Below are positions 11,117 through 22,130 of a DNA stretch of 25,640 nucleotides, in pieces. The notes below the pieces were generated by a model. The model did no database searches and had not been told where the DNA came from. It saw nothing but the letters and a program-made list of their open reading frames with translations. Position numbers and translations under genes: made by a program. Source of the stretch: Saccoglossus kowalevskii (taxonomy: Eukaryota > Hemichordata > Enteropneusta > Harrimaniidae); the NCBI RefSeq assembly GCF_000003605.2, contig NW_003123904.1:548733-574372 (forward strand), written 5' to 3'. Every line of letters starts with the position of its first letter. The first letter of the stretch is position 1.

Positions 11117-11578
11117 ATGAATTGGGTGAATTTTATTTTTATAATTGTCTGTCTGACTGAGATGAGCCAATGTTCAAAGGACACTGACCAGCTGCCTGAC
11201 CCACCGAGAGGACACATGCAGCCATTCGGTTCTCACACCGACTCGTCAGATACCACTGAAGAATTAAACTACGTTCCACATTCATTACAATTTTACGAAA
11301 AATATGTAAAAACACAAACGCCAGTAATATTCAGAGGAGCTTTGAACCAATCGCGAGTACTTCGAATTTGGACGAACGAATATTTAAAGGAACATTATGG
11401 TAATTTACCAGTGCTTATTCAATCAGACGGGCTGGCTGGAAGAACTACAGTTAACAAATATATTGATCATTACCAGGATGCTGATGGTTCGGTTATGTCA
11501 ACTGTGCCAAAACCCATGGAGAAAGATTTACCAATTCCGCCATGTTTGTTATGTGGTACATTTACAGAAGGAATACAG
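11117..11578 (+). CDS. Copy B exon 1: signal peptide and JmjC N-terminal part
   Basis: ATG at 11117 starts MNWVNFIFIIVCLTEMSQCS, a clear signal peptide. PRGHMQPFGSH, SLQFYEKYVK and TPVIFRGALNQSR follow, with an NQS glycosylation sequon at residues 77-79. The exon ends G-T-F-T-E-G-I-Q in phase 0 at donor GTAATG. This end is the key comparison that exposes the frameshift in copy A. Confidence 0.9.
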
Positions 11579-14500
11579 GTAATGTACAATGTAATATTTA
11601 TTTGTCCCGAGTCCCAAATATGCATGCGTATCATAATAAATGAATCCACGACCTATCCGCTACAAATATCTGTGTTAAAAGATTGTATAATATTCTCTGT
11701 TCTTGGATAAGAAATACTGGACAGTACAGTGAAGCCTGAAAAACAACACACCCACATGAACGTACAGGTTTCATCCTACCACCATGTTTTTTCCACTGAT
11801 ATTAAATAAAGCACTCACTCTAAAAATGTAAACAAAAACATTATTTTCGGGAAAGCAATTTGTTTTATCATCTAAATTCAGAATTAAAATATAGAAAATC
11901 AAAAAAATATATACATGTTTTTGATAAACAAATGTTGCAAAATAAATAAATTAAAGCATAAATTTATTTTTTATTTTTTCTATAATCATCACGCAAATGT
12001 TTGGATAAATTCATCAGCCAATCAACTTACTTTATAATTTTCAATCGAGTTAATTAATAGTTGGAGTCGCCCTCTCCGTTATGTTATTCTACAAAAGTAG
12101 GCGTTAATTACATGTGCAACAATTTCACACAAAATAGTGGTATTTGCATCTTACGATGAGTACAGAATTCCCCTACTATATAAAAACTATCGAATTCTGA
12201 GCTATAGTCTTATCTACAGACTGCTTATGCAAATTCAAACAAGTTGCAAAACAGGCTGATGTATGGTGAAAAAATATATTTTATTATTATTGTGAAGATT
12301 TAACTCCCTGACTCAGTTTCCTAACTCCCTAACTCAGTTGTAAAAATCATGGGTTAGACGGTTTAAAGCGCCATAGTCATTTCACAGTACATGTTCATTT
12401 ACTCTAAACGCGCAACATATGAGGTGGAACATGTCCTGTTAAGCAATTTGATCGTTATCATTCTAAAACACTTATTATTGTATTATCGACGTTTTTTTTA
12501 AATACTGTTTGAGTACTTTGATATATTTGATACATGTACAATTTTTTGCTTTAGAACACTTCTATAAATAGACATGTTGTTGACACAAGTGCGAACGTGA
12601 TAGAAAACACCACTTTGTTACGCATTTCTATAATGTTAACTTTCGGTCTAGAGTTCAGTATCTTACCGAGCCTATAAATAGGACGCGCAACTATTTTAGC
12701 ACCAGTCTTTACCGTGTTGTTGTGTTTAACGTTTGCTTACATGTTACTTTATGGTAAATTCTCCTGTATATCAGTGGATATACTGCATTGACGTAATAAA
12801 CTACTCTTACGTGTTTATTACTTACGTATTCGTTTCCTGTGATTGATTTGTTTGCATAACCTGGCATTTCTTACTTATTTTGGATATAACCCAGTCACGA
12901 ATTATAACCCCACAGAACAATGGCAGTAGTACTAGCTAAGATTGTTTTCCTAATTACCATAAACGATTGATATACGTGTTTATGTCATACATTGTTAATG
13001 TTAATTCAATCCAGCGGGGAAACATAATTTTATGTGCAAATTTGTTGACCGTCAATTTCCAGTGTAATACGCCCATAAACAATTAGCAAAAATGCGCGAA
13101 TTGGTTCTCAATATATATTACCAATAGAAGTTTAAATAATTGAAAATTTAAGTAAGACATAACTATAATTGGGTTGCTTTATAAATCCTATTATTATACA
13201 TCTATATAATCCTATTGCGATATTTACATTGGAATTTCAGAATGTTGAACTACTGTGGAGTGGTGCTAATGCTAGATCTATTGTCCATCAACATAGCTAT
13301 GAAGAATTACAATGTGTTATAAAAGGAACAGTGCGTATGGTTTTTATACAGCCTAATCAGGTATCCATATTAATAACTTTACTATATAATGATATCCTTG
13401 GCAAGTACACTAAAAACACTCTTCATTTATTTACTCAACATTATTTTTACATGTTGATTGTTCTTTTTATCACGATAATTTATACCACCACTTCATGGCC
13501 CATATACACTTTAAAGCTACGTAGTGCATAGACTTGCTTGCAGTCTGTTGCGATTCCGATGAAAAATTCTTGAAAAATAGAAATTGCGTAAACGAGGGAA
13601 GAACGCGATAGTCATGTGACCGCGAAATCCCAACAGACTTGCCATCAGTGTAAGCGCCCTCACATTTCTGGCCAGATCCGGGCTCGTAAATGTGCATATA
13701 TGTCATACGGTGGGTGGAGCAGCCGAGCCACGTATCGTAACAATAAATCATTACAAGCCCGAATCTGGCCGGTAATGTGATGGCAAGNNNNNNNNNNNNN
13801 NNNNNNNNNNNNNNNNNNNNNNNNNNNNNNNNNNNNNTGGTCACATGACTTTTGCGTTCACCCCTCGTTTACGCAATTTCATATTTATTTGTCAAGATTG
13901 TTTTCATCGGAATCGCAACAGACTACAAGCAAGTCTACGTAGTGCAGTCAGGGGTATAGATACAAATGTCCTTACTCGGAGCAACTAGGATAAAATTACT
14001 TTGTATCCATCTCATATAATTGACTTAACCTTGACAATGATTAGCAATACTCAAGCGAAACCACCAAATTTGGGTTAGAATGCAGTACTGTGGTACAAAC
14101 GTACCCCAAATGAGCTCAATGTCACTCATATTCCTTTGTACTAAATTTAGAATATAAATATTCATGAGTTGATCATTAATAAACACCTGCGTTTGGCATT
14201 CAACTGCCACAATTTCAATATAATACGTCAATTTCAAAACGTTTACGAATCTCGTGCAGTATTCACTCACAACGTAAGAAATTATTATCTCACTTTATCT
14301 TATTTAGGAATAATAGTAGTATCACTTATGGTCCAATATACGGACATGTACACTACCCTTCGTGTACAAATAACATGTTAATTGGAAGTTAATTAAAATA
14401 ATATTATTGTTGTTTTCTATGTTACAGACACACTTATTGTATTTATCGGGTGAATCTTTAAAAGAATTTCGTGGAGAATCTGTAATCGATGTTGATGCAG

Positions 14501-17500
14501 TCGATTTATTAAAATATCCGAAAATTCAACAAGTTAAATACTCGAGTGTAGCAGTGAACGAAGGGGATTGCTTTTATTTGCCGCATGGTATGCTCCCGTT
14601 TGTGTATACATACAAATCATCGTATAGAATGCGTGAAAAAGTTTTTGTACATGTTTTACATAGCTGAATACATTTTTGGTGCATTTGAGATGAATGTCAT
14701 GGAAAAGAATTACGAATATCCATATGATGGTTGATGGTATTTAAAAAGAATGCCTTATTTGGAAAAAAAAAAATCAGTCAACCCCGTAGTTATGTATAAC
14801 ACATAACACTAATGATTGTTATTACATTGCAGGCTATTCACATCAATTCGTGATTAATGATGCCGAACTGACGCTAGCATACTCTATATGGTTCTCATTT
14901 TTTACTAAGAGTCGCCCCTTTGAAGGTTCCCACTGTGACAAAGAACTCCAAATGAAAGCTGTGAGTGACGTTGATGTTTTGTGGACGTTTGACGGCAGTG
15001 CAGATGGAGATTTACAAATGGAACATATGGATATACACGTACTCAGGTGAGTGGTCTGTATTGTAATCATAGAATAATTATGCAATTACGCAATACATGC
15101 ACATCTAATTAATGTATATGTTTCTTCTTAGAACGGTTTTACTGACATCAGGCGACGGAAATGGTCTCATCTTTTTGGACAAATTCACAAATCATTTCTT
15201 TAATGTTAGTATAATTTTGATTGTTCTGCTGTTTTCTTAGGGTATAGAAGCCAGTTCAATGATACTCTGTGTCTTTTTACATATATCGAGATAGTCTTGT
15301 TCTCACATTGTTAGAATTGGCGGCTTCTGTGGGTGATACAACACAAATATCAGAAAACTACAATAGCATTTTTAGTCAAATATATTTGATCTGCGTCTAT
15401 TCCTTAAATTATGCAAACTTTTTCCTGATGTTTTGTGTTTTTGTTTTAATTTTGCTGGTTTTACTGTGCTTATTTTAATTAGTAACAATTAGCTTGTTGT
15501 GTCCCAAAATGTCCGCGAATAAAAATATTCAAATTCCCATGATTACCTTAACAATAGGCAGTGTCTTAAATAACACGACATAATAAAATATAATAATATA
15601 CTTTATAAAACCATGCTTCAAAAAATGTCACTTCTAGCACCTTAATACCCAGGTATAATACTTAAAATGTCACATGTAGACAGTGTCACGTGTCAGCTAA
15701 GTGAGTCATATGTGCTGATGATCAACTTTGGTAGGTATACTGGCTATTTACATTTTACAAAAGGTCGTATATATGATTTATTGTTCTGGTCAACATCAGT
15801 TGCGCTAATGTGGGAATAAATTCTAATTTAAAGTATTTATTCCAATATTCTTATACTTAAGAGATATGAAATATACTTAGAAAGCTAAAACCTCGAGTAG
15901 TCAGGAAAATATGATATTAAAATGGCATTTTCGTAAATTGAGACTTACTGATTGTCGTTATATTCACTGGTTTGAACATTGAATACATGCGTGCCTCACC
16001 CCAACAATATGGTTTTGTTCAGTACGTATTTTAAAATACGTGAAATTACCGCACAACTTAATATGTGTAAACCTATTTCCGTGGTATGTTTACTTTGTTT
16101 TTTAGAGTGACACTGTGAAGCAGAAAAATGAAGAAGATGATATTCGACGTCAGGTACAAATATTATTATTTTGGTTACGGTCTAAAATACTAAAAACAGA
16201 CTATAAATACCCAAACAAATATATGTTTAGACTATGCTGGCTTAGTAGGGAATGTGGTAGCACCGAGCGTTTGTTAGTAGTTTAAAAACGCCAACATTGT
16301 CCACGTGAAATGCACATGTTAGGCGTTGTTTCCTGTTATACATTTCCATGAGTCAATGGGACAGCAATCCACACAATATACAAAACACATGTGAGATATA
16401 CAGCAATGAGTCTGCCAGAAAATAATAAGACCTGTTAAGTTTTTCTATTTGTGTCTCGATTCACGAATAAGTTTCGAAAATAAAGAATACAAATAATTAT
16501 TAATAATATCATTAATCATGTTTATGGACAGAGTGAGGATCCGAATATTCTTTTACATTACAATTAAAACGTTAGTAGTTACTATACTACATGTAAATAT
16601 TTTGTTAGTTTATATTTACATAATGAACTATTATGTTAATTGTACTTATAAGAATACTTATAAGAATATGATTAATTGATTAATATGATTAATAATATAA
16701 ACACGTTCGGTTCCAGTTTTGTGACATACTTGACCCTACAGGTAGAGGGTATGTAACGGTTAAAGAAGTCAAGGCGTTATCTATAGATACATTGAAGAAA
16801 CTGCTGTTGAAATTTGACCCCACCGACGTATTAAACACAGTAGACCTTGAATATAGTATCATAAATGCAGAAGTGATTACGTAAGTTGTATGTGAATAAC
16901 CCGGGTTTCGCATAACTTGCATACAATTGTATATCCCGAATCTTATGTAGATCGGAATGACTTTTTATCCCATTAGATTTATTTAGTTAATTTGTATGAA
17001 ATGTGCGGGTTTCATTTTAACATGATATTTTCGACATATAATGTGCCATCACACCCACAGTTTATGTTCCGTCTCGTTCGTAGATAGTCTTACAATAATT
17101 AATAAAATAATAATTTATCACGCCAAGAAACCTCAAACGAGCACCAGAACCCGTAACTGGTATTTTGCTAATTATTCATTTACGTCTCACTTTCACTTCA
17201 GCAATGTAGTTACATACTTGGCCACAGTTGGACCTGATCCCGGATTTCATGCTAATGAATTGATTGATGCTTATGTGCAACAACTAGGAGGTACCCGTGA
17301 GAAGGCACAAGAGGTTAGTTATTTAATTGTGTGATACGATTTTTATAGTTAAGTTTATACGAAATAGGTGCATCGGAAAGCTGTCAAACTGCTCACTTGT
17401 CAAACCAGGCGGAAATACATATTTTATAATTGTGTTATATATATACATTTATGAGCCATTAATATATATATCAAACATAAATCTCATTAACAGATTCTAG

Positions 17501-17655
17501 CAGGGTTAGGTGCCCATGAGGACGAATTGGTTACCATGGAAATGGTCAATGAGAAACTTGAAAAAGCTATTACTAAGTTTCGGAATGCAAGACCCAATGA
17601 ACCTGCAAACCACCGCCTGTGGTTTAAACATTTAATACAGCACAATGAAATATAG
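11117..17655 (+). CDS. Copy B: secreted JmjC/cupin-8 plus EF-hand protein, intact
   Basis: Nine exons: 11117-11578, 13241-13360, 14428-14587, 14833-15046, 15132-15204, 16106-16153, 16717-16880, 17202-17313 and 17494-17655. They sum to 1515 bp, or 504 residues. Order: signal peptide (about 1-20), RGHMQPFGSH, JmjC/cupin-8 domain (about 50-275) with H170-Q-H172, E176, GDCFYLP and third His H251, a linker (about 276-359), an EF-hand loop D365-E376, and two degenerate EF-hand-like units to the end. Fe(II)/2-oxoglutarate oxygenases of this fold act on protein side chains; a signal peptide puts this one in the ER lumen or outside the cell. The substrate cannot be told. HxH in place of HxD is unusual and could change metal choice or abolish catalysis. 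Copy A, 3.3 kb upstream, is its tandem paralogue. Confidence 0.88.
12301..12340. repeat. Two tandem 20-bp units in copy B intron 1
   Basis: TAACTCCCTGACTCAGTTTC is followed at once by CTAACTCCCTAACTCAGTTG, two near-identical 20-base units. Confidence 0.6.
13241..13360 (+). CDS. Copy B exon 2: metal-site strand with HQH
   Basis: 120 bp, phase 0-0, acceptor AATTTCAG, donor GTATCC. It reads NVELLWSGANARSIVHQHSY, then EELQCVIKG and FIQPNQ. In JmjC proteins this position holds H-x-D in a TPLHxD-type strand. Here it is H-Q-H with E and G spaced as in cupin motif 1 (H-x-H-x3-E-x6-G). Confidence 0.9.
13529..13937. mobile_element. Long-TIR foldback element with 9-bp target duplication, in copy B intron 2
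   Basis: The left arm starts TAGACTTGCTTGCAGTCTGT and the right arm ends ACAGACTACAAGCAAGTCTA. The arms match as inverted repeats over about 100 bases (GCGATTCCGATGAAAA, AATTGCGTAAACGAGGG, GTCATGTGACC) and continue inward (CTTGCCATCA, GGCCAGAT.CGGGCT). The 9-mer CGTAGTGCA is directly repeated at 13520-13528 and 13938-13946. Long arms with a 9-bp target duplication fit a Mutator-like (MULE) foldback. It has no coding capacity. Confidence 0.82.
13788..13837. other. Assembly gap of 50 N
   Basis: Fifty N bases lie inside the right arm of the foldback element. The fixed number suggests a placeholder; the foldback structure probably caused the break. Confidence 0.95.
14428..14587 (+). CDS. Copy B exon 3: JmjC core, GDCFYLP strand
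   Basis: 160 bp, phase 0 in and 1 out, acceptor GTTACAG, donor GTATGC. It contains VIDVDAVDLLKYPKIQQVKY and AVNEGDCFYLPHG. The 5' ten codons (THLLYLSGES) have no counterpart in copy A. Confidence 0.87.
14833..15046 (+). CDS. Copy B exon 4: end of JmjC domain with third His
   Basis: 214 bp, phase 1 in and 2 out, acceptor ATTGCAG, donor GTGAGT. It starts GYSHQFVINDAE, where His 251 sits at the normal place of the third JmjC metal ligand (79 residues after H172). IWFSFFTKSRPFEG follows. Confidence 0.88.
15132..15204 (+). CDS. Copy B exon 5: linker
   Basis: 73 bp, (R)TVLLTSGDGNGLIFLDKFTN, phase 2 in and 0 out. Same length as copy A exon 5; both use donor GTTAGT. Confidence 0.86.
16106..16153 (+). 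CDS. Copy B exon 6: small acidic linker exon
   Basis: 48 bp (16 codons), SDTVKQKNEEDDIRRQ, with acceptor TTTTTTAG and donor GTACAA. The sequence is diverged from copy A; the call rests on phase, splice signals and place. Confidence 0.68.
16717..16880 (+). CDS. Copy B exon 7: EF-hand loop
   Basis: 164 bp beginning FCDILDPTGRGYVTVKEVKA, an EF-hand loop D365-E376 with Arg at loop position 5. Acceptor TTCCAG, donor GTAAGT, ends in phase 2. Confidence 0.9.
17202..17313 (+). CDS. Copy B exon 8: degenerate EF-hand-like unit
   Basis: 112 bp encoding VGPDPGFHANELIDAYVQQL and GGTREKAQE. Acceptor CTTCAG, donor GTTAGT. Strongly similar to copy A exon 8 over its whole length. Confidence 0.87.
17494..17655 (+). 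CDS. Copy B exon 9: C-terminus and stop
   Basis: 162 bp, ILAGLGAHEDELVTMEMVNE to HNEI and TAG. It keeps E at the last position of the possible third loop (LGAHEDELVTME). No ER-retention tail. Confidence 0.88.
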   Translation: MLAGLGAHEDELVTMEMVNEKLEKAITKFRNARPNEPANHRLWFKHLIQHNEI

Positions 17656-17786
17656 ACATTGAAGGCTGAACTTTTTTTAGATAGATGGGAATAACAATCT
17701 GTTCTAATTATTCTAGACAATATAGAACTACTCTACTATATAATTTAGTGGTAATTTTGGCTAGAAAAATTAGATTGCGAGATGTA

Positions 17787-17792
17787 AATAAA
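17787..17792 (+). terminator. Polyadenylation signal of copy B
   Basis: AATAAA lies 132 bases after the copy B stop codon. It is the first canonical signal after the stop and sits before the microsatellite. Confidence 0.5.
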
Positions 17793-17876
17793 GATGTATG
17801 AGGTTGTATATAGGATGTTATATAGGAATTTCATATTTTTCAAAATATGTGTTAATTAGTATATATTTTGTGCTGT

Positions 17877-17948
17877 CATACATACATACATACATACATA
17901 CATACATACATACATACATACATACATACATACATACATACATACATA
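17877..17948. repeat. (CATA)18 microsatellite
   Basis: Eighteen uninterrupted CATA units, 72 bases, about 220 bases after the copy B stop codon. Such long perfect arrays usually vary in length between individuals. Confidence 0.97.
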
Positions 17949-19060
17949 AATAAACATAACTATGTTATTAGGGTGACAGAGAGATTCGATTGGTCTCGAG
18001 CTTTTTGTAAAATTATAAAATCGACATTAAATGGTGAAATAAACAGTAGACCACTACGCCATCAAATGTAGAACTTTCCTACTGGTAATATTTTTAATGT
18101 CTCTGTAATGTAACTACTAAATAGTGTAGTTCCGTGCAATATTTTTGCCGCCATGCATATTCAGTATCTGTTGTGGAATATGGATATAAGGGATGTTTTT
18201 TTGATTGCGTTACACAAGTAAAGAACTGGTTTGCCAGCACTAACTGTCTCCTTTTGTTATTTTATTACATATACATATACTACTGTTACCTGATGTAAAT
18301 AGTACCGTTTTTAAATTGTATTACTAGTATACTGACCACGCCACCGGTCTACTCGGTTTATTTTATTTTATTTTTAGTAGAAAATATAGATTAAATTGCG
18401 AGATTTAAATATACTATTAGATAATTGTGGTTACGATATTAAGTGTGGTGGACAACTCATTCTAATATTTTATTCACATTATCCCAAGTAATCATATTAT
18501 CCCCTTTCTGCACAAGTGTATATACTTGTGGTATCCCAACAACTACATGCAATGTATGTTCCTAACATGGTCACGCACGGGCTCGTAAGACAAAAAATAT
18601 CTGCGTTAGCGAAACCGGGTGAATCGGGTGGACGGTGTGAATTTGCTAGTTTCAAATCAGACATAAATGTGTGGGTATGGTGGTTGCTATGGTATTCAAT
18701 TCTATGTATGATCATATTCATTGACAAGAATATTATTTAACAATCGCATACTTGGTATGACTTATTCATTTTCGTATTATACGTATTAAAATAAAATTTT
18801 ACAGTCACTATGATAACTAAATATTGTTGCCACATTATGGAAATGTGCATCATTTCAAACATGGCGGAAATAACACTGACTTTGCATAAGACTGTGTAGT
18901 ACTAAAATGACACTGTCCGTTCGATGAGAGTTGTCTAAACCATTTTAGAAAAAAGTAAACAGGATAGAATAGTTGAACTTGAACTGTGCCATCAAAAGTC
19001 GGGTTGACAGATCCGTGAAATTCACTGATACTATGGGCTCGTCAAATATGAGAGATAAAC
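17949..19060. other. Intergenic region after copy B
   Basis: AT-rich sequence with two overlapping short open frames on opposite strands (about 18497-18740). Neither shows known domain motifs. Confidence 0.45.
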
Positions 19061-19230
19061 GAAGTTGTGTATAATATACGAAGCTCAAAACGCCTCTGGC
19101 ATTCTTTGTACACACCAGCAGCAGTTTGTTGTTTGATAAAGGAGGTTTTACATCTCCCCGAAACGTTATAAAATAAACCATTGCTTGAAGTCAGAGACGT
19201 GTGGAGCTTCGTATATTTTACACAACTGCC
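19061..19230. repeat. Foldback repeat with hammerhead-like core
   Basis: The arm GTTGTGTATAATATACGAAG (from 19064) plus CTC and CTCTG to 19098 is mirrored at 19192-19230 (CAGAGACGTGTGGAGCTTCG...CACAACTGCC). Between them, 19133-19168 reads TTGATAAAGGAGG...TCTCCCCGAAACGTT. The GGAGG/CTCC stem set between a GAT.A and a CGAAAC strand resembles the hammerhead motif seen in Penelope-like elements and retrozymes, but the usual CTGATGA is altered. Confidence 0.55.
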
Positions 19231-21769
19231 TTTATCATTTTAGAAAATTGGCTTTTCTTGTCCTCACATTAGGAAGACTGCTATACACACATAGTGCAAA
19301 TGAAATGGATGTGCCTATTCATATGGCTGGTCGGTGTGATTGAACACCAATCTCTAGAAATCATTGAGCAGGAACATTCCACACTTCTATTTGCAGGGTT
19401 TTAGGTATACAAAAAACATAGAGTAAAGATTATTTTTAACTGTATTCCAAGGATGAAAATCTGAGAGAAAAATGTTAGCATATCACTAAATAAAGAAATC
19501 AGCCTTGGCTTAAAACTAAAAATTTCGCAATAATGGGTGACAAGACAGTCTCGTCGCATGATTACTATGTCGCTGTCGTTCTAAGCTTGACATGTAAGAG
19601 TGTTCTGTCATTCTCCAATCCTCGACTGATTACCACCGTTGTTGGCGTGCTTGAGTGTCATGAAACCAGTCTGTCACAGGCGACATTTTACACCTTAATT
19701 CGAGGGATTGCGCGTTACTTTTTTTGAAGTACATTGTATTATTCATAATTTAGCAATCATTTATATATTTTTATATAAAAAATTATAAAGAAGTAATAAT
19801 TCAGCAAATTTGATAAATAGCCACGAAACTTTGCCAAATGCAAAACAGTAGTCTTAAGTACAGCGGCGTGAGAAGCTGTGCCAGCGTCTGCCGTGGAATG
19901 TCCAGCGTGTTAAATATGTGAATGCGATTAGTAATGGCATTTTGTTGAAAGGGAAACTTTTCTGATTAAGTGGGGCCATAAAGTATCGTTTGTCTTACTT
20001 TTATGCCTTTTTATGTGTGTTTGGGAACTTTATTTAAAATCATATAACCCAACAAACCGGCGAGGTGAATAACCAGTATAATGCAACTATATAAAAAGTA
20101 TATAAAAAAAACAACAACAAGTATATAGATTCCGCCACTGTCACGGAAATTGTTTATATCAATGTATGTATTTTTTTAATTGCAGGTTTCGGCTTTAGAT
20201 ATTTTAGTGTTAATGAAGAATTGGCTAGTCAGGAATGAGGCACAAGTTTTTCCTATTGGATTTCCAAAGACTAAATATTTTTAAAAAGTTGTAGACCTTC
20301 TCGATGTGATTCATTGCTACGTTGCTATGCCGACGAACACTTTTTCATATCTTAAGTCAAAACAAATCAAACACAGGTGTAATCAGTGTAGTCATGTGAT
20401 CATTACAGATGTGTCGATTTACATGAATTAAACCCCGACTCGAGAAATTTGAATGCAGAAAACTACTTGGGACATTTCTATCCAATCCTTTCTAACCACC
20501 ATGACCATGTGCTACTTTTTGTTTTAACATGTCTCAATGCTACTCCAGTATTTAGGAAATAAACACTTACAGATCATACAAATCGTACTGTAGAAAAACA
20601 TGACATGATCCACAGCTCGTAGTTAATTGAACCAGTTTTAGATATCAAGTCAAATGATCATTTTAATTGAAAAAAGAAGTGGTCATGTTTATTAAACAAA
20701 GTAGATTTGGAAACATATAAATATAAACATTTCATTCTTTTATGTATACTATATGTGTAATAATCCATCCTTTTTCATAACATGTTTGCTATTAAATGTG
20801 AACGTGTTCGAACTTCGACTTCTGCCCGACGCGACGGTAACATATTATCAACTTCCTTTGAACCCTGTCGTCTGGCAAAAAAATAAATCATTATGCAGTT
20901 GTTAAAGTTTTAGTAATTCGCAGAAAAACATCGTAGTCTTCTGTCTGTCACGTGATTGAGTAATTTCAGGACTGTAGTGGAGATATGTCAGCCGCCATTA
21001 CGTCCAATGTTATCATAAATTTTCAAGATAATTATCGAAACATTCGAAGACCTTCCGCTATTTTAAATTTCAAGTCGCCTTACTTCTTCACACCTTCCAC
21101 CGCATCTTCATCAAATGCGAACTGGTCATAATGTGGGCCCTTGTCTGACAGTTTTAGGGCTGCCTATTTTGACATGGGTATCTTCCTGTTTGATCGACCA
21201 CGTTTGCGTTTTTGAAATTTTCCAGGCATTGTAACTAGCAATGTTTCACTTTCAAATACGGAAATGCGACTGAAGGTAACACTCAAAATCTCGTGATCCC
21301 TTTCATATAGAGTGGTTTGCGCATGCGCCGAACCAAACGCAGCGTCTCCAAAATATTGCTTATCGTAGTCTGCTGTAACTTGCGAACCGCTAAGTAGAAT
21401 CTCAGACTAGTAGTAGTAGTCTAAATAAATAAAAAACAATATTAGCCACGAACGTGAGTCGCTACCTTAATTAACTCACAAAACTTGAGTTGACAAGTTC
21501 CATTTTATATGATACGACAGTGATCTGAAACTGTGAAAGAATAATTACAGAGCTACGGATTCTGAAAAAAAATATATACAATGCCTATTTTAGTCATCTT
21601 GAATTTTCAAGGTGAATGTTCCTGCGAAGCACTCCACTATCACCTTGAAGTATTTCATTAGGACTATGTGTATGTGACAATGCCCTCACAGTTTAGAATC
21701 AGTTTACCAACAGCTAATCACAATGTTTCTTTCTTCAGCGCGCTTGGCCAAGCTATTTATATCAAAATC
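19231..21769. other. Intergenic region, no recognisable gene
   Basis: No domain-bearing frame found. A 64-codon frame at 19533-19727 is unlike anything I know. A 9-bp stem TCAAGGTGA/TCACCTTGA occurs at about 21607-21648. Confidence 0.45.
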
Positions 21770-22130
21770 TTCGAGGCGGAGCTAGCCACAAGATGTTCCA
21801 CGTTATTTAAGACGCGCACCACTCTCCCATGTATTTCTATGGGCTCTGGCGAGCTGCTGCGAAACACCAGTCGAAAAGCCGGTGAAAATAGCTAAAATCG
21901 AGAAAACAGCACAAACTTAACTTTGAAGTAATCCTAAACAACCAAATTTAAATACTAGTATGTTGCATATGTAGGGGTAATCTTGTTACACTGTTCAGGG
22001 GGGGGGGGTGTTAACCATCCCAAAATACCGTTTTCTGAGAATTTATTGGCCTTTGTTTTCACCATGATGGTTGCCAGGCGGTGAAAATGCTCGATCCGAG
22101 AGTAAATGTCGCTGTGCACAGTGGAAGCTG
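21770..22130 (+). repeat. Dispersed repeat, copy 1, leading into helicase pseudogene
   Basis: It shares with 23848-24165 the blocks GGCGGAGCTA, GTTCCACGTT, AAGACGCGCAC, CCATGTATTTCTATGGGCTC, GTCGAAAAGCCGGTGAAAAT, AGGGGTAATCTT and TTGCCAG.CGGTGAAAATG, in the same order. A run of 11 G (21998-22008) interrupts this copy. The shared part reaches the ATG region of the helicase-like frame, so it may be the 5' flank of that gene carried along with it. Confidence 0.75.

Noticed and set aside
13470-13844. Minus-strand frame running through the N gap
   Set aside because: It is made of the foldback transposon arms and unknown bases.
17868-18071. Frame with HTYIHTYI repeats
   Set aside because: Simple translation of the (CATA)18 microsatellite.
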